64,000 bases of DNA, from the NCBI GenBank assembly GCA_964537925.1, contig CAZICV010000004.1, positions 340,918-404,917 on the forward strand, given 5' to 3'. Each line of letters opens with the position of its first letter. The first letter of the stretch is position 1. Both the position numbers and the translations under genes were made by a program. Positions 38,647 through 47,172 of this stretch are shown here, piece after piece. Source of the DNA: SLDF01 sp964537925 (GTDB lineage Bacteria > Bacteroidota > Bacteroidia > Chitinophagales > Saprospiraceae). A model generated the notes under the pieces. That model saw only the letters and a program-made list of their open reading frames with translations, made no database searches and had not been told where the DNA came from.

Positions 38647-40458
38647 ATGGAACACGAAAAATACGACCCTCTGAAAAAAGGTCCTCAGGATCTCCGCTCT
38701 GAACCTACCCAGGGAGAACAGGGCGAACAAGGGCCGCAAGGAGCTCAAGGCCCCCAGGGGCCTCAGGGTCCACAAGGTGATCAGGGCACCCAAGGGAATA
38801 CAGGCAACGAAGGGTCACAGGGAAACCAGGGTGACCAAGGCTACCAGGGTCCTGTAGGCGTCCCGGGCGGCAACTGGAGCTATATGATCCTGAACGGCAT
38901 CCAGGGTCCGCAGGGCTTCCAGGGCAGCACAGGTGATCAAGGCCCGCAAGGAAACCAGGGTGAGCAAGGGGTGCAAGGTAATACCGGTACACAAGGACCT
39001 CAAGGAGACACCGGCGATCAGGGAACACAAGGTTACCAGGGAGAGCAAGGGAACCAGGGTTCACAGGGAAACCCAGGCACACAAGGGAATCCTGGCAATC
39101 AGGGTTCACCCGGCGACCAGGGGCCTCAAGGTCCGCAGGGTAACACAGGAAATCAGGGAACGCAGGGCTACCAGGGCAATACCGGCTCTCCCGGCACACC
39201 TGGCTCCCCAGGTACCCAGGGACCACAGGGGGCTCAGGGTGGACAAGGGAACCAGGGAACACAGGGCTACCAGGGTAATACCGGCTCTCCCGGTACACCC
39301 GGCTCCCCAGGTACTCAGGGGCCACAGGGAGCTCAAGGTGGACAGGGTAACCAGGGAACGCAAGGTTACCAGGGTAATACGGGCTCCACTGGTTCGCCAG
39401 GTACACAGGGGGCACAAGGTCCGCAAGGAGCACAGGGGGCACAAGGCAACAGTGGTCAGGGATTGTCAGCCGGCATGGTCCTGCTGTCCAACTTACCTAC
39501 TCCACCCCAAGGTTATCTCAATACAGGCCTGGTCCTCACGCCATCCACGATCGACGGAAAATTTCTTCAGAGGGCCAATATGCCCATAGCCCGAATACGT
39601 CAAGCAACCGCTGTCGCCGGTGGCAGAATCTATGCTTTCGGAGGCGGGCCGGAAGGAATCCGGACAGATGGCTACTCCAACGCAGTACAGATGTACGATC
39701 CTCAGACAAATACCTGGAGCACGCGGGCCAATATGCCTACTGGCAGAAGCCTGGCAGGGGCCGCAACCGTGGGAAACAATGTCTATGTACTTGGAGGCCT
39801 CGCAGGTGGTAGCTCACTCATGACCAATGAGGTCTATAACACCGTAAATAATTCCTGGTCCGCCGCCGCTGCCATGCCAAAGGCTGTTGTCGGGGCAGCC
39901 GTCGCCTATTACAACGGGCTGATATATGTGCTCGGCGGTGACGCTGATTCTACCGCGAGATTGCAGATATACAATCCGGCCAATAACTCCTGGAATACAC
40001 AGAGTACTTCGGTACCGGGCTTTGTAGGAGCAGGCAACGTACTTGTCGGTTCGAAAATCTATATCATGGGAGGTAGCCAGAATGGTTTCGAAACTTCGGT
40101 TTCTCCGGTTGTTTATGGCTACTACGACATAGCAACCGGTCGTTTCGCGTTCATGCCAGCGCCTTCTTCGATGGGCTTTTCCTTTCCGAGCGCCCTGTTT
40201 CTCAACGGGAAGATCTATCATATCGGAGGTGTAGGATTCAACCTGCAGCCGTGGAACACTGTCTACATGCTAGATATAGACACCAATAACTGGTACAGCA
40301 GCCAGGTCAGCCTGATGGCAACATGTGCATGTCCAGGCAGTGCAGCGATAGGTGATACCATGTATATCATGGGAGGGGGACCGAATCTTATAAAGTCTGC
40401 GATAAACACGACACAGGTCTGCGATGACAACTTCTTCTTTCTGCTGCGAAAGCAGTAA
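38647..40458 (+). CDS. collagen-like / Kelch propeller fusion protein
   Basis: A 603-residue protein in two parts. From about residue 20 to 276 it consists of Gly-X-Y triplets rich in GPQ, GNQ, GTQ and GNT, interrupted once by a non-collagen stretch (GGNWSYMILNG, about residues 75-86). From about 300 on there are six Kelch repeats, each ending in a YxxGG-type strand (IYAFGG, VYVLGG, IYVLGG, IYIMGG, IYHIGG, MYIMGG), which would form a six-bladed propeller. No signal peptide or anchor is seen. The architecture, a trimeric stalk with a binding head, is like that of fibre proteins. Threonines in the stalk are possible glycosylation sites for the glycosyltransferase encoded next. Confidence 0.88.
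   Translation: MEHEKYDPLKKGPQDLRSEPTQGEQGEQGPQGAQGPQGPQGPQGDQGTQGNTGNEGSQGNQGDQGYQGPVGVPGGNWSYMILNGIQGPQGFQGSTGDQGPQGNQGEQGVQGNTGTQGPQGDTGDQGTQGYQGEQGNQGSQGNPGTQGNPGNQGSPGDQGPQGPQGNTGNQGTQGYQGNTGSPGTPGSPGTQGPQGAQGGQGNQGTQGYQGNTGSPGTPGSPGTQGPQGAQGGQGNQGTQGYQGNTGSTGSPGTQGAQGPQGAQGAQGNSGQGLSAGMVLLSNLPTPPQGYLNTGLVLTPSTIDGKFLQRANMPIARIRQATAVAGGRIYAFGGGPEGIRTDGYSNAVQMYDPQTNTWSTRANMPTGRSLAGAATVGNNVYVLGGLAGGSSLMTNEVYNTVNNSWSAAAAMPKAVVGAAVAYYNGLIYVLGGDADSTARLQIYNPANNSWNTQSTSVPGFVGAGNVLVGSKIYIMGGSQNGFETSVSPVVYGYYDIATGRFAFMPAPSSMGFSFPSALFLNGKIYHIGGVGFNLQPWNTVYMLDIDTNNWYSSQVSLMATCACPGSAAIGDTMYIMGGGPNLIKSAINTTQVCDDNFFFLLRKQ
39151..39429 (+). repeat. 99-bp tandem repeat inside the collagen-like region
   Basis: Two nearly identical 99-bp units (39151-39249 and 39250-39348) encode the same 11 Gly-X-Y triplets, beginning NQGTQGYQGNTG. 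A third, shorter and diverged unit follows. Differences are mostly at third codon positions. Confidence 0.8.
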
Positions 40459-40487
40459 TCTTCTCCGAATATACAGGCCCGATCACT

Positions 40488-41744
40488 ATGCAAGTATCTG
40501 TCTTTACTCCTACACACAGCACAGTTTTCATAGATAGTGCTTACAAATCGCTGCGGGCACAAACGATCCCGGACTGGGAGTGGGTACTCCTGCTGAACGG
40601 AGGTGCTTCGAGAAGCGACCTGCCGCAGGATCTCCTGCAAGACCACCGGGTGCGTGTCGTAACCGAGGAGCAGGTACAGGGAGTAGGCGACGCCAAAGCA
40701 CGCTGTGTGGCTCATACCCGCGGACGATACCTGCTCGAACTGGACCATGATGATCTCCTCCACCCCAGGGCACTGGAGGAGACCCTGCAAGCGTTCGACA
40801 GGGACGCCGGTTTTGTATATTCCAATACAGTACGCATCTCCGAAGACGGCGGGCCCGAACTCACGGAATACAACCACCGGCATGGCTGGAACTACCGGGA
40901 TTTTCACTACGAGGGATACGCGTACAAGGAATGTCTCTCCTTTGCAGCCACTCCCCAATCCATGTCCTATATCTGGTACATGCCCAATCACCTACGCGCC
41001 TTTACCCGGACGCTCTACGATGCGGTGGGAGGTTATGACACAACGCTACCTGTATGCGATGACCAGGACCTGATGCAGCGCATGTATATCACGGGACAGC
41101 GATTCGAGCACATACCCCGGCCACTCTATTTTCAGCGCATACACGGCGCTCAGACACAGGTTGTCCGGAATCCGCTGATCCAGCAGAAGAATACGCAGCT
41201 CTATAAACAACATATCGGCGATATCATGCTCGCATGGGCGCGTAACAATGCTTTGCTAGCACTGGACATGGGTGCTGCGCACCGGAAGCCACCGGGTTTT
41301 CTGGGAGTGGACATGTATGCTTTGCCACATGTAGACGTAGTGTGCGACTGCAACGAGCGGTTACCGTTTGAAGACAACTCCGTGGGGGTGATCCGCGCGG
41401 TGGACTTTATGGAGCATATCCGTGACCCGGTTCACCTGATGAATGAAATTTACAGGGTGCTGGCGCATGGCGGCATGCTGCTCTCCATGACACCTTCAAC
41501 CGACGGGCGGGGCGCCTTCCAGGACCCGACGCATGTGAGCTTCTGGAACGAGAACTCTTTCTGGTATTATACGCAGGAAAGCATGCGCAATTTCGTCCCC
41601 CGGATACAGACCAGGTTCCAGCCCTCTTTTATAGAAACAAGCTTTCCCAATGAGTTCTGCCGGCAACACCATATCAGCTATGTGACCGCCAATCTGACCG
41701 CTATCAAGACAGATGAGCGCCTGCCGGGTATACTGGATATATAA
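40488..41744 (+). CDS. GT2 glycosyltransferase fused to a class I methyltransferase
   Basis: A 418-residue bifunctional protein. Residues 1 to about 240 are a GT-A family 2 glycosyltransferase: VFTPTHSTVFIDSAYKSLRAQ at the nucleotide-binding start and LELDHDDLL with the DxD-type metal motif near 83-88, then a late DDQDLMQRM. From about 255 a short SAM-dependent methyltransferase follows (LALDMGAAHRKPPGFLGVDM, FEDNSVGVIRAVDFMEHI, IYRVLAHGGMLLSMTPS). It would add a sugar and perhaps cap it by methylation. Next to a collagen-like gene, modification of that protein is the natural guess. It lies 29 nt after the collagen/Kelch gene. Confidence 0.87.
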   Translation: MQVSVFTPTHSTVFIDSAYKSLRAQTIPDWEWVLLLNGGASRSDLPQDLLQDHRVRVVTEEQVQGVGDAKARCVAHTRGRYLLELDHDDLLHPRALEETLQAFDRDAGFVYSNTVRISEDGGPELTEYNHRHGWNYRDFHYEGYAYKECLSFAATPQSMSYIWYMPNHLRAFTRTLYDAVGGYDTTLPVCDDQDLMQRMYITGQRFEHIPRPLYFQRIHGAQTQVVRNPLIQQKNTQLYKQHIGDIMLAWARNNALLALDMGAAHRKPPGFLGVDMYALPHVDVVCDCNERLPFEDNSVGVIRAVDFMEHIRDPVHLMNEIYRVLAHGGMLLSMTPSTDGRGAFQDPTHVSFWNENSFWYYTQESMRNFVPRIQTRFQPSFIETSFPNEFCRQHHISYVTANLTAIKTDERLPGILDI

Positions 41745-41783
41745 CTCCGCCTGTACGAAAACAAGACCAAAACAATCACTATC

Positions 41784-42116
41784 ATGGCCCACAAACTAAT
41801 CATCAACAAGACGGATTTTGCGATCAATGGCAACCTGGTAGTCCGCAAGGGAGATCAGCCCGGCAACAACCTCAATTCCGTTCAGTTCTCCGTCTCCGCA
41901 CATGCTCAGCTAATGATCACTTACGGCGATGCCAATAACATATATGTCAATGGACTGGAAATCTCTTGCCAGGCCAACGGCGGCCTGCTGGTCTCTGATC
42001 AGCGTGTGCTTTCCAGGGGTAGCACACTGGACGACCTCTTCAACCGGAACGACACGATCTATGTCCTGCTGCAGGGCCAGTCCATCGTGATCACAAGCGC
42101 CAATACCTGGACCTGA
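41784..42116 (+). CDS. small beta protein of unknown function, last gene of the operon
   Basis: A 110-residue soluble protein with a single cysteine, predicted from the pattern of short hydrophobic strands (KLIINKTDFAING, QLMITYGDANNIYVNG, TIYVLLQGQSIVIT) to be a compact beta sandwich. No signal peptide and no family are recognised. It lies 39 nt after the GT/MT gene. A strong stem-loop follows 28 nt after its stop. Confidence 0.72.
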   Translation: MAHKLIINKTDFAINGNLVVRKGDQPGNNLNSVQFSVSAHAQLMITYGDANNIYVNGLEISCQANGGLLVSDQRVLSRGSTLDDLFNRNDTIYVLLQGQSIVITSANTWT

Positions 42117-42143
42117 GACCTGGTTACGCCCAGACAAAACAAA

Positions 42144-42169
42144 AGCGCCCCGCCGGAAGGCGGAGCGCT
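42144..42169 (-). terminator. stem-loop terminator between converging genes
   Basis: AGCGCcCCGCC-GGAA-GGCGGaGCGCT forms a long GC stem with one mismatch. On the minus strand it is followed by TTTTGTTTTG, so it best serves the lipoprotein gene at 42201-42857. On the plus strand the tract is weaker (CTCATATCTTT), but it may also end the giant-protein operon. Confidence 0.85.
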
Positions 42170-42200
42170 CTCATATCTTTGGTTCTGTACCCTCAGCGGA

Positions 42201-42857
42201 TCAGATACGAAACTTAATGCCGAGACCTGCCTGCAGCATCAAACCATCGCCGAGTGTGAAATCGTTGAGCGCAGTGATGAAGTTGACATTCAGTCCGAAC
42301 TTCACACGGTTGCCGATCTCTATACCCGGAGAGAAAGCAATGAGGTTGGAGTAACCGTTCTCGCCTCCGCCATAAGAGCCGAAACCGATATAGCGCGGTG
42401 TAAAGTATATCGCAAATTTGGAAGTCGGGTGAAAGGACATGTGCAGCGGTACTTCCAACTGGTAGAAGCCGAAACTTTCTCCTTCGTCAAAGCTGACCGT
42501 CAGGAAAGATCCACCTGCAGAAAGACCTGTGGCCATTGCAAACTTGGAATCCTGGTTGCCGACAAACTGGTACTTGTACTCAGCGATGGCAGAGCCGAAT
42601 GTGCTGAGTCGCAGCCCGATATCAGACTTCTCCGTGATACCGTACTTACCACCTACTTCGATACTGGGTATACCGATGAAACCACCGTCGGATACACCGA
42701 AGTAGTTGAGCGAAACGCCCATTTCCGAGTTGTCTTTACCGACCGTCTTTGCAGTCTGGAAATTGCTGAACGTAAAACATCCGCTCAGACTCATGAGCGC
42801 TGATAATCCCAACGCACACATCAGGGCACGTGGAGCTTGTGTAAAGAATTTCTTCAT
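42201..42857 (-). CDS. outer-membrane beta-barrel-like lipoprotein
   Basis: A 218-residue protein from the ATG at 42857 (the frame extends upstream without a better start). The signal peptide ends with lipobox LMSLSGC (C27). The rest is glycine-rich with alternating strands (GVSLNYFGVSDGG, KSDIGLRLSTFGSAIAEYKYQF, QAGLGIKFRI at the end), as in small outer-membrane barrels. No specific family is recognised. It is a single gene with a promoter box 26 nt upstream and a terminator downstream. Confidence 0.8.
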   Translation of the reverse strand: MKKFFTQAPRALMCALGLSALMSLSGCFTFSNFQTAKTVGKDNSEMGVSLNYFGVSDGGFIGIPSIEVGGKYGITEKSDIGLRLSTFGSAIAEYKYQFVGNQDSKFAMATGLSAGGSFLTVSFDEGESFGFYQLEVPLHMSFHPTSKFAIYFTPRYIGFGSYGGGENGYSNLIAFSPGIEIGNRVKFGLNVNFITALNDFTLGDGLMLQAGLGIKFRI

Positions 42858-42883
42858 AGTATAACAGATTGTTTTAGTTGGCC

Positions 42884-42891
42884 CAAATATA
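42884..42891 (-). promoter_or_regulatory. -7 box of the barrel-like lipoprotein gene
   Basis: It reads TATATTTG on the minus strand, 26 nt before the ATG at 42857. The upstream sequence is A+T-rich (TTTTAT near the -33 position) without an exact TTTG. Confidence 0.55.
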
Positions 42892-43016
42892 AACCGTTTT
42901 TTGTTTAATATAAAATAACACGATATGTGCTGTATTGCCAGAGCCAACACAGGCACAACATACATTTTACTGGCACAGTCACAACAAATTGACCATCAGC
43001 CACCGTATCGGAAAAA

Positions 43017-45092
43017 TCAGTAGCTGAGCAACCGGCCGATCTCTTTCTCCACTTTCTCTATGGAGAGAACCATGGTCTGCTCAAGCGTCTCATTGAGCGG
43101 TATTGCGGGCAGGTTTTCAGATCCTATGGTCCTTACCGGCGCGTCGAGCTTTTCAAAGCAATGCTCCTGGATCCGCGCTGCCAGGGACTGGGCGAAAGTG
43201 TTGTTGACAGGCTCTTCGGTCACTACGAGACAGCGGCTGTGCCGGTTCACTGCGTCGAATACTGTATCCGTATCCAGCGGGTAGAGCGTACGCAAGTCGA
43301 TCACTTCTACCTGTCCCGGGTAAGCTTTGGCAGCATTGAGCACCCAATGTACCCCCATTCCATAGGTGACCACTGCCAGCGTCGGCCCCTGTGACATACG
43401 CTCAGGGGTAGCCGCCAGCGCCTGGCGTGCCTGACCGAACGGTATGATGTAGTCTGCATCCGGCTCTACGGTCCGTGCCGCTTCCGTGCCGCGTACTTTG
43501 GACCAATAGAGGCCTTTGTGCTCAAAGATCACCACCGGGTTTGGATCATAGTACGCAGATTTCAACAGCCCCTTGAGATCGGCCCCGTTGCTGGGATAAG
43601 CGATCTTGATCCCGCGGATATTGGCCACTACGGATTCAACGCTGGAGGAGTGATAAGGACCGCCGCTGCCATATGCCCCGATAGGCACACGCAGGATCAT
43701 ACTCACAGGCCATTTGCCATTGGTCAGGTAGCAGGATCGGCTCACCTCTGTAAACAGCTGGTTGAGACCCGGCCAGATATAGTCCGCAAACTGTACTTCG
43801 ACGATCGGCTTGAGGCCTGCAGCCGACATACCAACCGTACTGCCGACGATGAAGGCTTCCTGGATCGGCGTATTGAACACCCGCTCATCGCCAAACTTCT
43901 GCGCCAGTGTCGCCGCCTCGCGGAATACACCACCCAGCCTGCCGCCTACGTCCTGCCCGTATAGCAGGCATTCGGGATGGCGCTCCATCAGTTCCTGGAT
44001 CGCAAACAAAGCGCAGTCCACCATCACCTTTTCCTGGCCGTCGGCCGGTACCCGAACGCCTGATTCTTCCAGTACAGGCGTAGGGGCAAAATCATGTGTA
44101 TACAAGTCTTCAGGGCGCGGATCCTCCGCCGCTGCCGCACGCGCAAAGTCTTCTGCCACACGTACCGCTGTCGCCTCTTCCAACCTGCCGATCTCTTCCG
44201 CTCCGATACCCGCATCCAGCATTTGCGCACGCAGCCTGGGGTACGGATCCCTTGACTGGTGCTCTTCCAGATCGTCGCGGTACCACTCCTTGCGAACACC
44301 GGAGGTGTGGTGATTGAGCAGGGGTACACGGGCATGTACCAGGAACGGACGCCGCTCCTCGCGGATCGTACGGATCACTTCGTCCAGGGTTTCATAGCAC
44401 AGTGCAAAATCAGATCCATCGACAGACCGTACCTCCAGTCCCGGGAACCCTTGTGCGTATTCCGCTGCATTCATGGCCCTGGTTTCTGCCGCTGTAGCGG
44501 ATATATCCCAACCATTGTCCTGCACGAGGTAGAGGATCGGAAGTTGCTTCAGCACTGCCATCTGCAGGGCTTCGGCGACCTCGCCTTCTGTCACTGACGC
44601 ATCTCCCAGGCTGCATACGACCACCGGTGCAGTACCCGGCGCAGGTTTGTCCATAGCGGTCACTTCCCGGTATCGGATACCCATTGCGATGCCGGTGGTA
44701 GGTATTGCCTGCATACCAGTCGCGCTGGACTGATGTGGTATCTTGGGCTTGTCCGCATCGCGCAGACTTGGATGACAATAATAAGTCCGGCCGCCGGAGA
44801 AGGGGTCATCCCGCTTGGCCATAAGCTGCAGCATCAGGTCATACGGCTGCATCCCGATAGCCATGAGCAGGGAGTCGTCACGGTAGTAGGCAGACAGGTA
44901 GTCCTGTGGCCTCAGGTGCAGACCACAGGCGATCTGGATCGCCTCATGTCCCCTGGATGTCGCGTGTACGTACTTGGATACTTGTTTGAAATTGGCCTCG
45001 TAGAGTTCGGTCATAGCTTTGGCCGAAGACATCAGGCCAAAAGCCCGTTTCCATACATCTTGCGCTATGCGCGTACCAGTGATCGTTGACAT
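43017..45092 (-). CDS. 2-oxoacid dehydrogenase E1, fused alpha and beta subunits
   Basis: A 691-residue thiamine-diphosphate enzyme from the ATG at 45092 (MSTITGTRIAQ). The first half is E1-alpha with the ThDP motif GDASVTEGEVAEALQMAVL...VQDNGWDIS. The second half is E1-beta (LYGQDVGGRLGGVFREAATL, PIVEVQFADYIWPGLNQLFTE). Separate genes in most bacteria, the two are commonly fused in Bacteroidota. It decarboxylates a 2-oxoacid, probably a branched-chain one, and passes the acyl group to E2 lipoamide; pyruvate is not excluded. No E2 or E3 gene is in the window. Confidence 0.9.
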   Translation of the reverse strand: MSTITGTRIAQDVWKRAFGLMSSAKAMTELYEANFKQVSKYVHATSRGHEAIQIACGLHLRPQDYLSAYYRDDSLLMAIGMQPYDLMLQLMAKRDDPFSGGRTYYCHPSLRDADKPKIPHQSSATGMQAIPTTGIAMGIRYREVTAMDKPAPGTAPVVVCSLGDASVTEGEVAEALQMAVLKQLPILYLVQDNGWDISATAAETRAMNAAEYAQGFPGLEVRSVDGSDFALCYETLDEVIRTIREERRPFLVHARVPLLNHHTSGVRKEWYRDDLEEHQSRDPYPRLRAQMLDAGIGAEEIGRLEEATAVRVAEDFARAAAAEDPRPEDLYTHDFAPTPVLEESGVRVPADGQEKVMVDCALFAIQELMERHPECLLYGQDVGGRLGGVFREAATLAQKFGDERVFNTPIQEAFIVGSTVGMSAAGLKPIVEVQFADYIWPGLNQLFTEVSRSCYLTNGKWPVSMILRVPIGAYGSGGPYHSSSVESVVANIRGIKIAYPSNGADLKGLLKSAYYDPNPVVIFEHKGLYWSKVRGTEAARTVEPDADYIIPFGQARQALAATPERMSQGPTLAVVTYGMGVHWVLNAAKAYPGQVEVIDLRTLYPLDTDTVFDAVNRHSRCLVVTEEPVNNTFAQSLAARIQEHCFEKLDAPVRTIGSENLPAIPLNETLEQTMVLSIEKVEKEIGRLLSY

Positions 45093-45121
45093 GGGTATTC
45101 TATTGATTCCGCTAAAGGGTC

Positions 45122-45129
45122 CAAATTTA
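45122..45129 (-). promoter_or_regulatory. -7 box of the E1 dehydrogenase gene
   Basis: It reads TAAATTTG on the minus strand, 29 nt before the ATG at 45092. No clear -33 element. Confidence 0.5.
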
Positions 45130-45318
45130 CACAAAAAGCCTGATCCGCCCGGGGCGGGTCGCGCCCCGCTACCACCTCCGACGCAGAGCCAGCCCGGTGA
45201 GCATCTTTAAATCAACCTATATGCTCCCGAAACGGTAATACAAGGACAAAAATAGAGCCAAATACACACTAATATGACAATAATGCATAAATAGATATAA
45301 TAAAATATCACTATTTAG

Positions 45319-45326
45319 TACATTTG
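45319..45326 (+). promoter_or_regulatory. -7 box of the AAA_14 ATPase gene
   Basis: TACATTTG lies 19 nt before the ATG at 45346, in an A+T-rich stretch. No exact -33 TTTG. Confidence 0.5.
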
Positions 45327-45345
45327 GGCAAAATAAGGCCGGATC

Positions 45346-46791
45346 ATGCGTGGCACGTACACTATTCCTGCAGCGAAGATAAAAGAACGACTGCGCTTCG
45401 AAAACCCTTGGTGGGCCAACCGCAGCATACAGGCTGAAATAGCAAATCTGCCGAGGCGTCTTTATTTTGATCTGTTCTACCCATATGTCACAGACCTGTC
45501 CGTGAAACGGGCAATCATCGTCGTAGGCCCCCGTCGTGTAGGCAAGACCGTGATGATGCACCAGGCTATAGATACATTGATCAGAGACGGCACGGCTGTT
45601 CAAAAGATCATTTTCATAGGCATCGACAACCCGATATATATCAATCTTGGCCTCGAAGAGCTCCTGCAGCAGGCGCTGGAAGCTTCCGGGCAACCCGGCC
45701 CGGACGGTTGCTTTGTGTTTTTCGACGAGATCCAGTACCTCAAGGACTGGGAACGCCACCTGAAAGTGCTGGTGGACAGTTATCCGGGCGCCCGATTTGT
45801 CGTCACAGGATCAGCGGCAGCGGCACTGCAGGCCAAAAGCAGCGAGAGCGGAGCCGGACGATTTACCGATTTCGTACTGCCGCCGCTGGCATTCCCGGAA
45901 TACCTGCATCTCCAGGGCCTGGGACACCTGGTACAGCCAGTCGAAGCCGGGTGTGACGAAGACCCTCTGTTTCCATTCTCTGCCGTTGACATCAAGGAGC
46001 TGAACCGCCATTTCTTCAACTATATCAACTATGGCGGTTATCCCGAAGTGATCTTCTCCGAGACTGTCCGCAGCAATATGGCCCGCTATATACGAAACGA
46101 CATCATCGACAAAGTACTGCTACGCGACCTGCCCGCCCTGTACGGCATCCGCGATGTACAGGAACTGAACCGCTTCTTTGCTTATCTGGCCTACAACACA
46201 GGCAAGGAGTTTTCACCGGACAGGCTGAGCAGGGACAGCGGGCTCGATCGCGCACAGATCAAAAAATACCTGGAATACCTCGAGGCGGCTTTCCTCATCA
46301 AGGTCCTGCACAAGGTGGACGACAATGCACGTCACTTCAAGCGCATCACCGCGTACAAGATCTACCTGACCAACCCTTCGCTGCGAACGGCCCTGTTCTC
46401 GCCTGTATCTCCTGTGGACGACGAAGCCGGCAATATGGTAGAGACAGCGCTGCTGGTGCAGTGGATGCACCAGGACCGGATGAGCCTGAAGTACGCCCGC
46501 TGGAAACAAGGCCGCACCGAAGGAGAAGTAGACCTGGTACACCTCGACGAGCAGCGACAGAAACCAACCTGGTGCGTGGAGATCAAATGGAGCAATCGCT
46601 ATGTAGAAAAACCGTCCCAGCTAAAAAGCCTGCTCAGCTTCTGCGCAAAAAACAGCCTACCTGAAGCCACTGTCACAACCATCGACAAGCAGATCGTGAA
46701 GGAGCACGAAGGGACCCGGCTGTACTACTACCCGGCGGCAGTGTACGCTTATGCAGCAGGTATCCGTACGCTCAGGCAGCCTTCAGCCTAG
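45346..46791 (+). CDS. AAA_14/DUF4143 ATP-binding protein
   Basis: A 481-residue P-loop protein of the large AAA_14-DUF4143 family. Walker A is GPRRVGKT at 61-68. Walker B is CFVFFDEIQYL near 121-131, and sensor 1 is VVTGSAAAAL. The C-terminal DUF4143 domain ends with VDLVHLDEQRQKPTWCVEIKWS, a D...ExK-like pattern as in restriction-type nucleases. The function of the family is unknown. Members are scattered and often found near mobile or defence genes. It is a single gene here. Confidence 0.88.
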   Translation: MRGTYTIPAAKIKERLRFENPWWANRSIQAEIANLPRRLYFDLFYPYVTDLSVKRAIIVVGPRRVGKTVMMHQAIDTLIRDGTAVQKIIFIGIDNPIYINLGLEELLQQALEASGQPGPDGCFVFFDEIQYLKDWERHLKVLVDSYPGARFVVTGSAAAALQAKSSESGAGRFTDFVLPPLAFPEYLHLQGLGHLVQPVEAGCDEDPLFPFSAVDIKELNRHFFNYINYGGYPEVIFSETVRSNMARYIRNDIIDKVLLRDLPALYGIRDVQELNRFFAYLAYNTGKEFSPDRLSRDSGLDRAQIKKYLEYLEAAFLIKVLHKVDDNARHFKRITAYKIYLTNPSLRTALFSPVSPVDDEAGNMVETALLVQWMHQDRMSLKYARWKQGRTEGEVDLVHLDEQRQKPTWCVEIKWSNRYVEKPSQLKSLLSFCAKNSLPEATVTTIDKQIVKEHEGTRLYYYPAAVYAYAAGIRTLRQPSA

Positions 46792-47172
46792 CCCCACCCT
46801 GTCACACGGCCTGCTTCCTGCTGCCGTTGAGCGTTTGTAAAAACTCCTACAAGGCAGCCACCGGTCATATCTGTGCGTGAAGCTGTTGACTATCCTTCCC
46901 GTTTCGTCCGACTCCGACATCCATCCCAAAGGGGTACCGGCCGAAAGCGTGGACGTATGGCTGGAACAGAATGTGGGAATCATGTAAGCCTTCCTCCTAA
47001 TTGTATAACTCCTCCTGCACAAGGGCAGACCACATTTGTAGTCTGGGGAACAGTTGCCGCTCTGTCAGCCAAAGGCAACGGGTATACACCACAGGGCGGC
47101 GTTGCGCCGGATCACACCGCAAAATCAGGCAGAACGGGACCTGTAGCTGAGCGAACTTAAGGAAGACGATCT
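46792..47172. other. 381-bp intergenic region without a recognised gene
   Basis: A 36-codon frame at 46877-46987 (GTG start, KLLTILPVSSDSDIHPKG) could be a small peptide, but nothing supports it beyond openness. No terminator or clear promoter is seen. A CACATTTG at 47031 is a poor -7 candidate for the GH130 gene. Confidence 0.45.

Noticed and set aside
39151..39429. Possible CRISPR array
   Set aside because: The repeats are contiguous 99-bp coding units without spacers; no cas genes are present.
38705..39589. Long open frames on both strands across the collagen-like region
   Set aside because: They are by-products of the GGX-type repeat sequence; only the frame with regular glycines and following Kelch repeats is coding.
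23627..42116. Prophage or contractile injection system
   Set aside because: No sheath, baseplate, tube, terminase, portal or AAA+ tail-chaperone gene is seen; LysM and fibre-like proteins alone are not enough.
46877..46987. 36-codon small peptide gene
   Set aside because: Only openness supports it; no ribosome-binding site or promoter.
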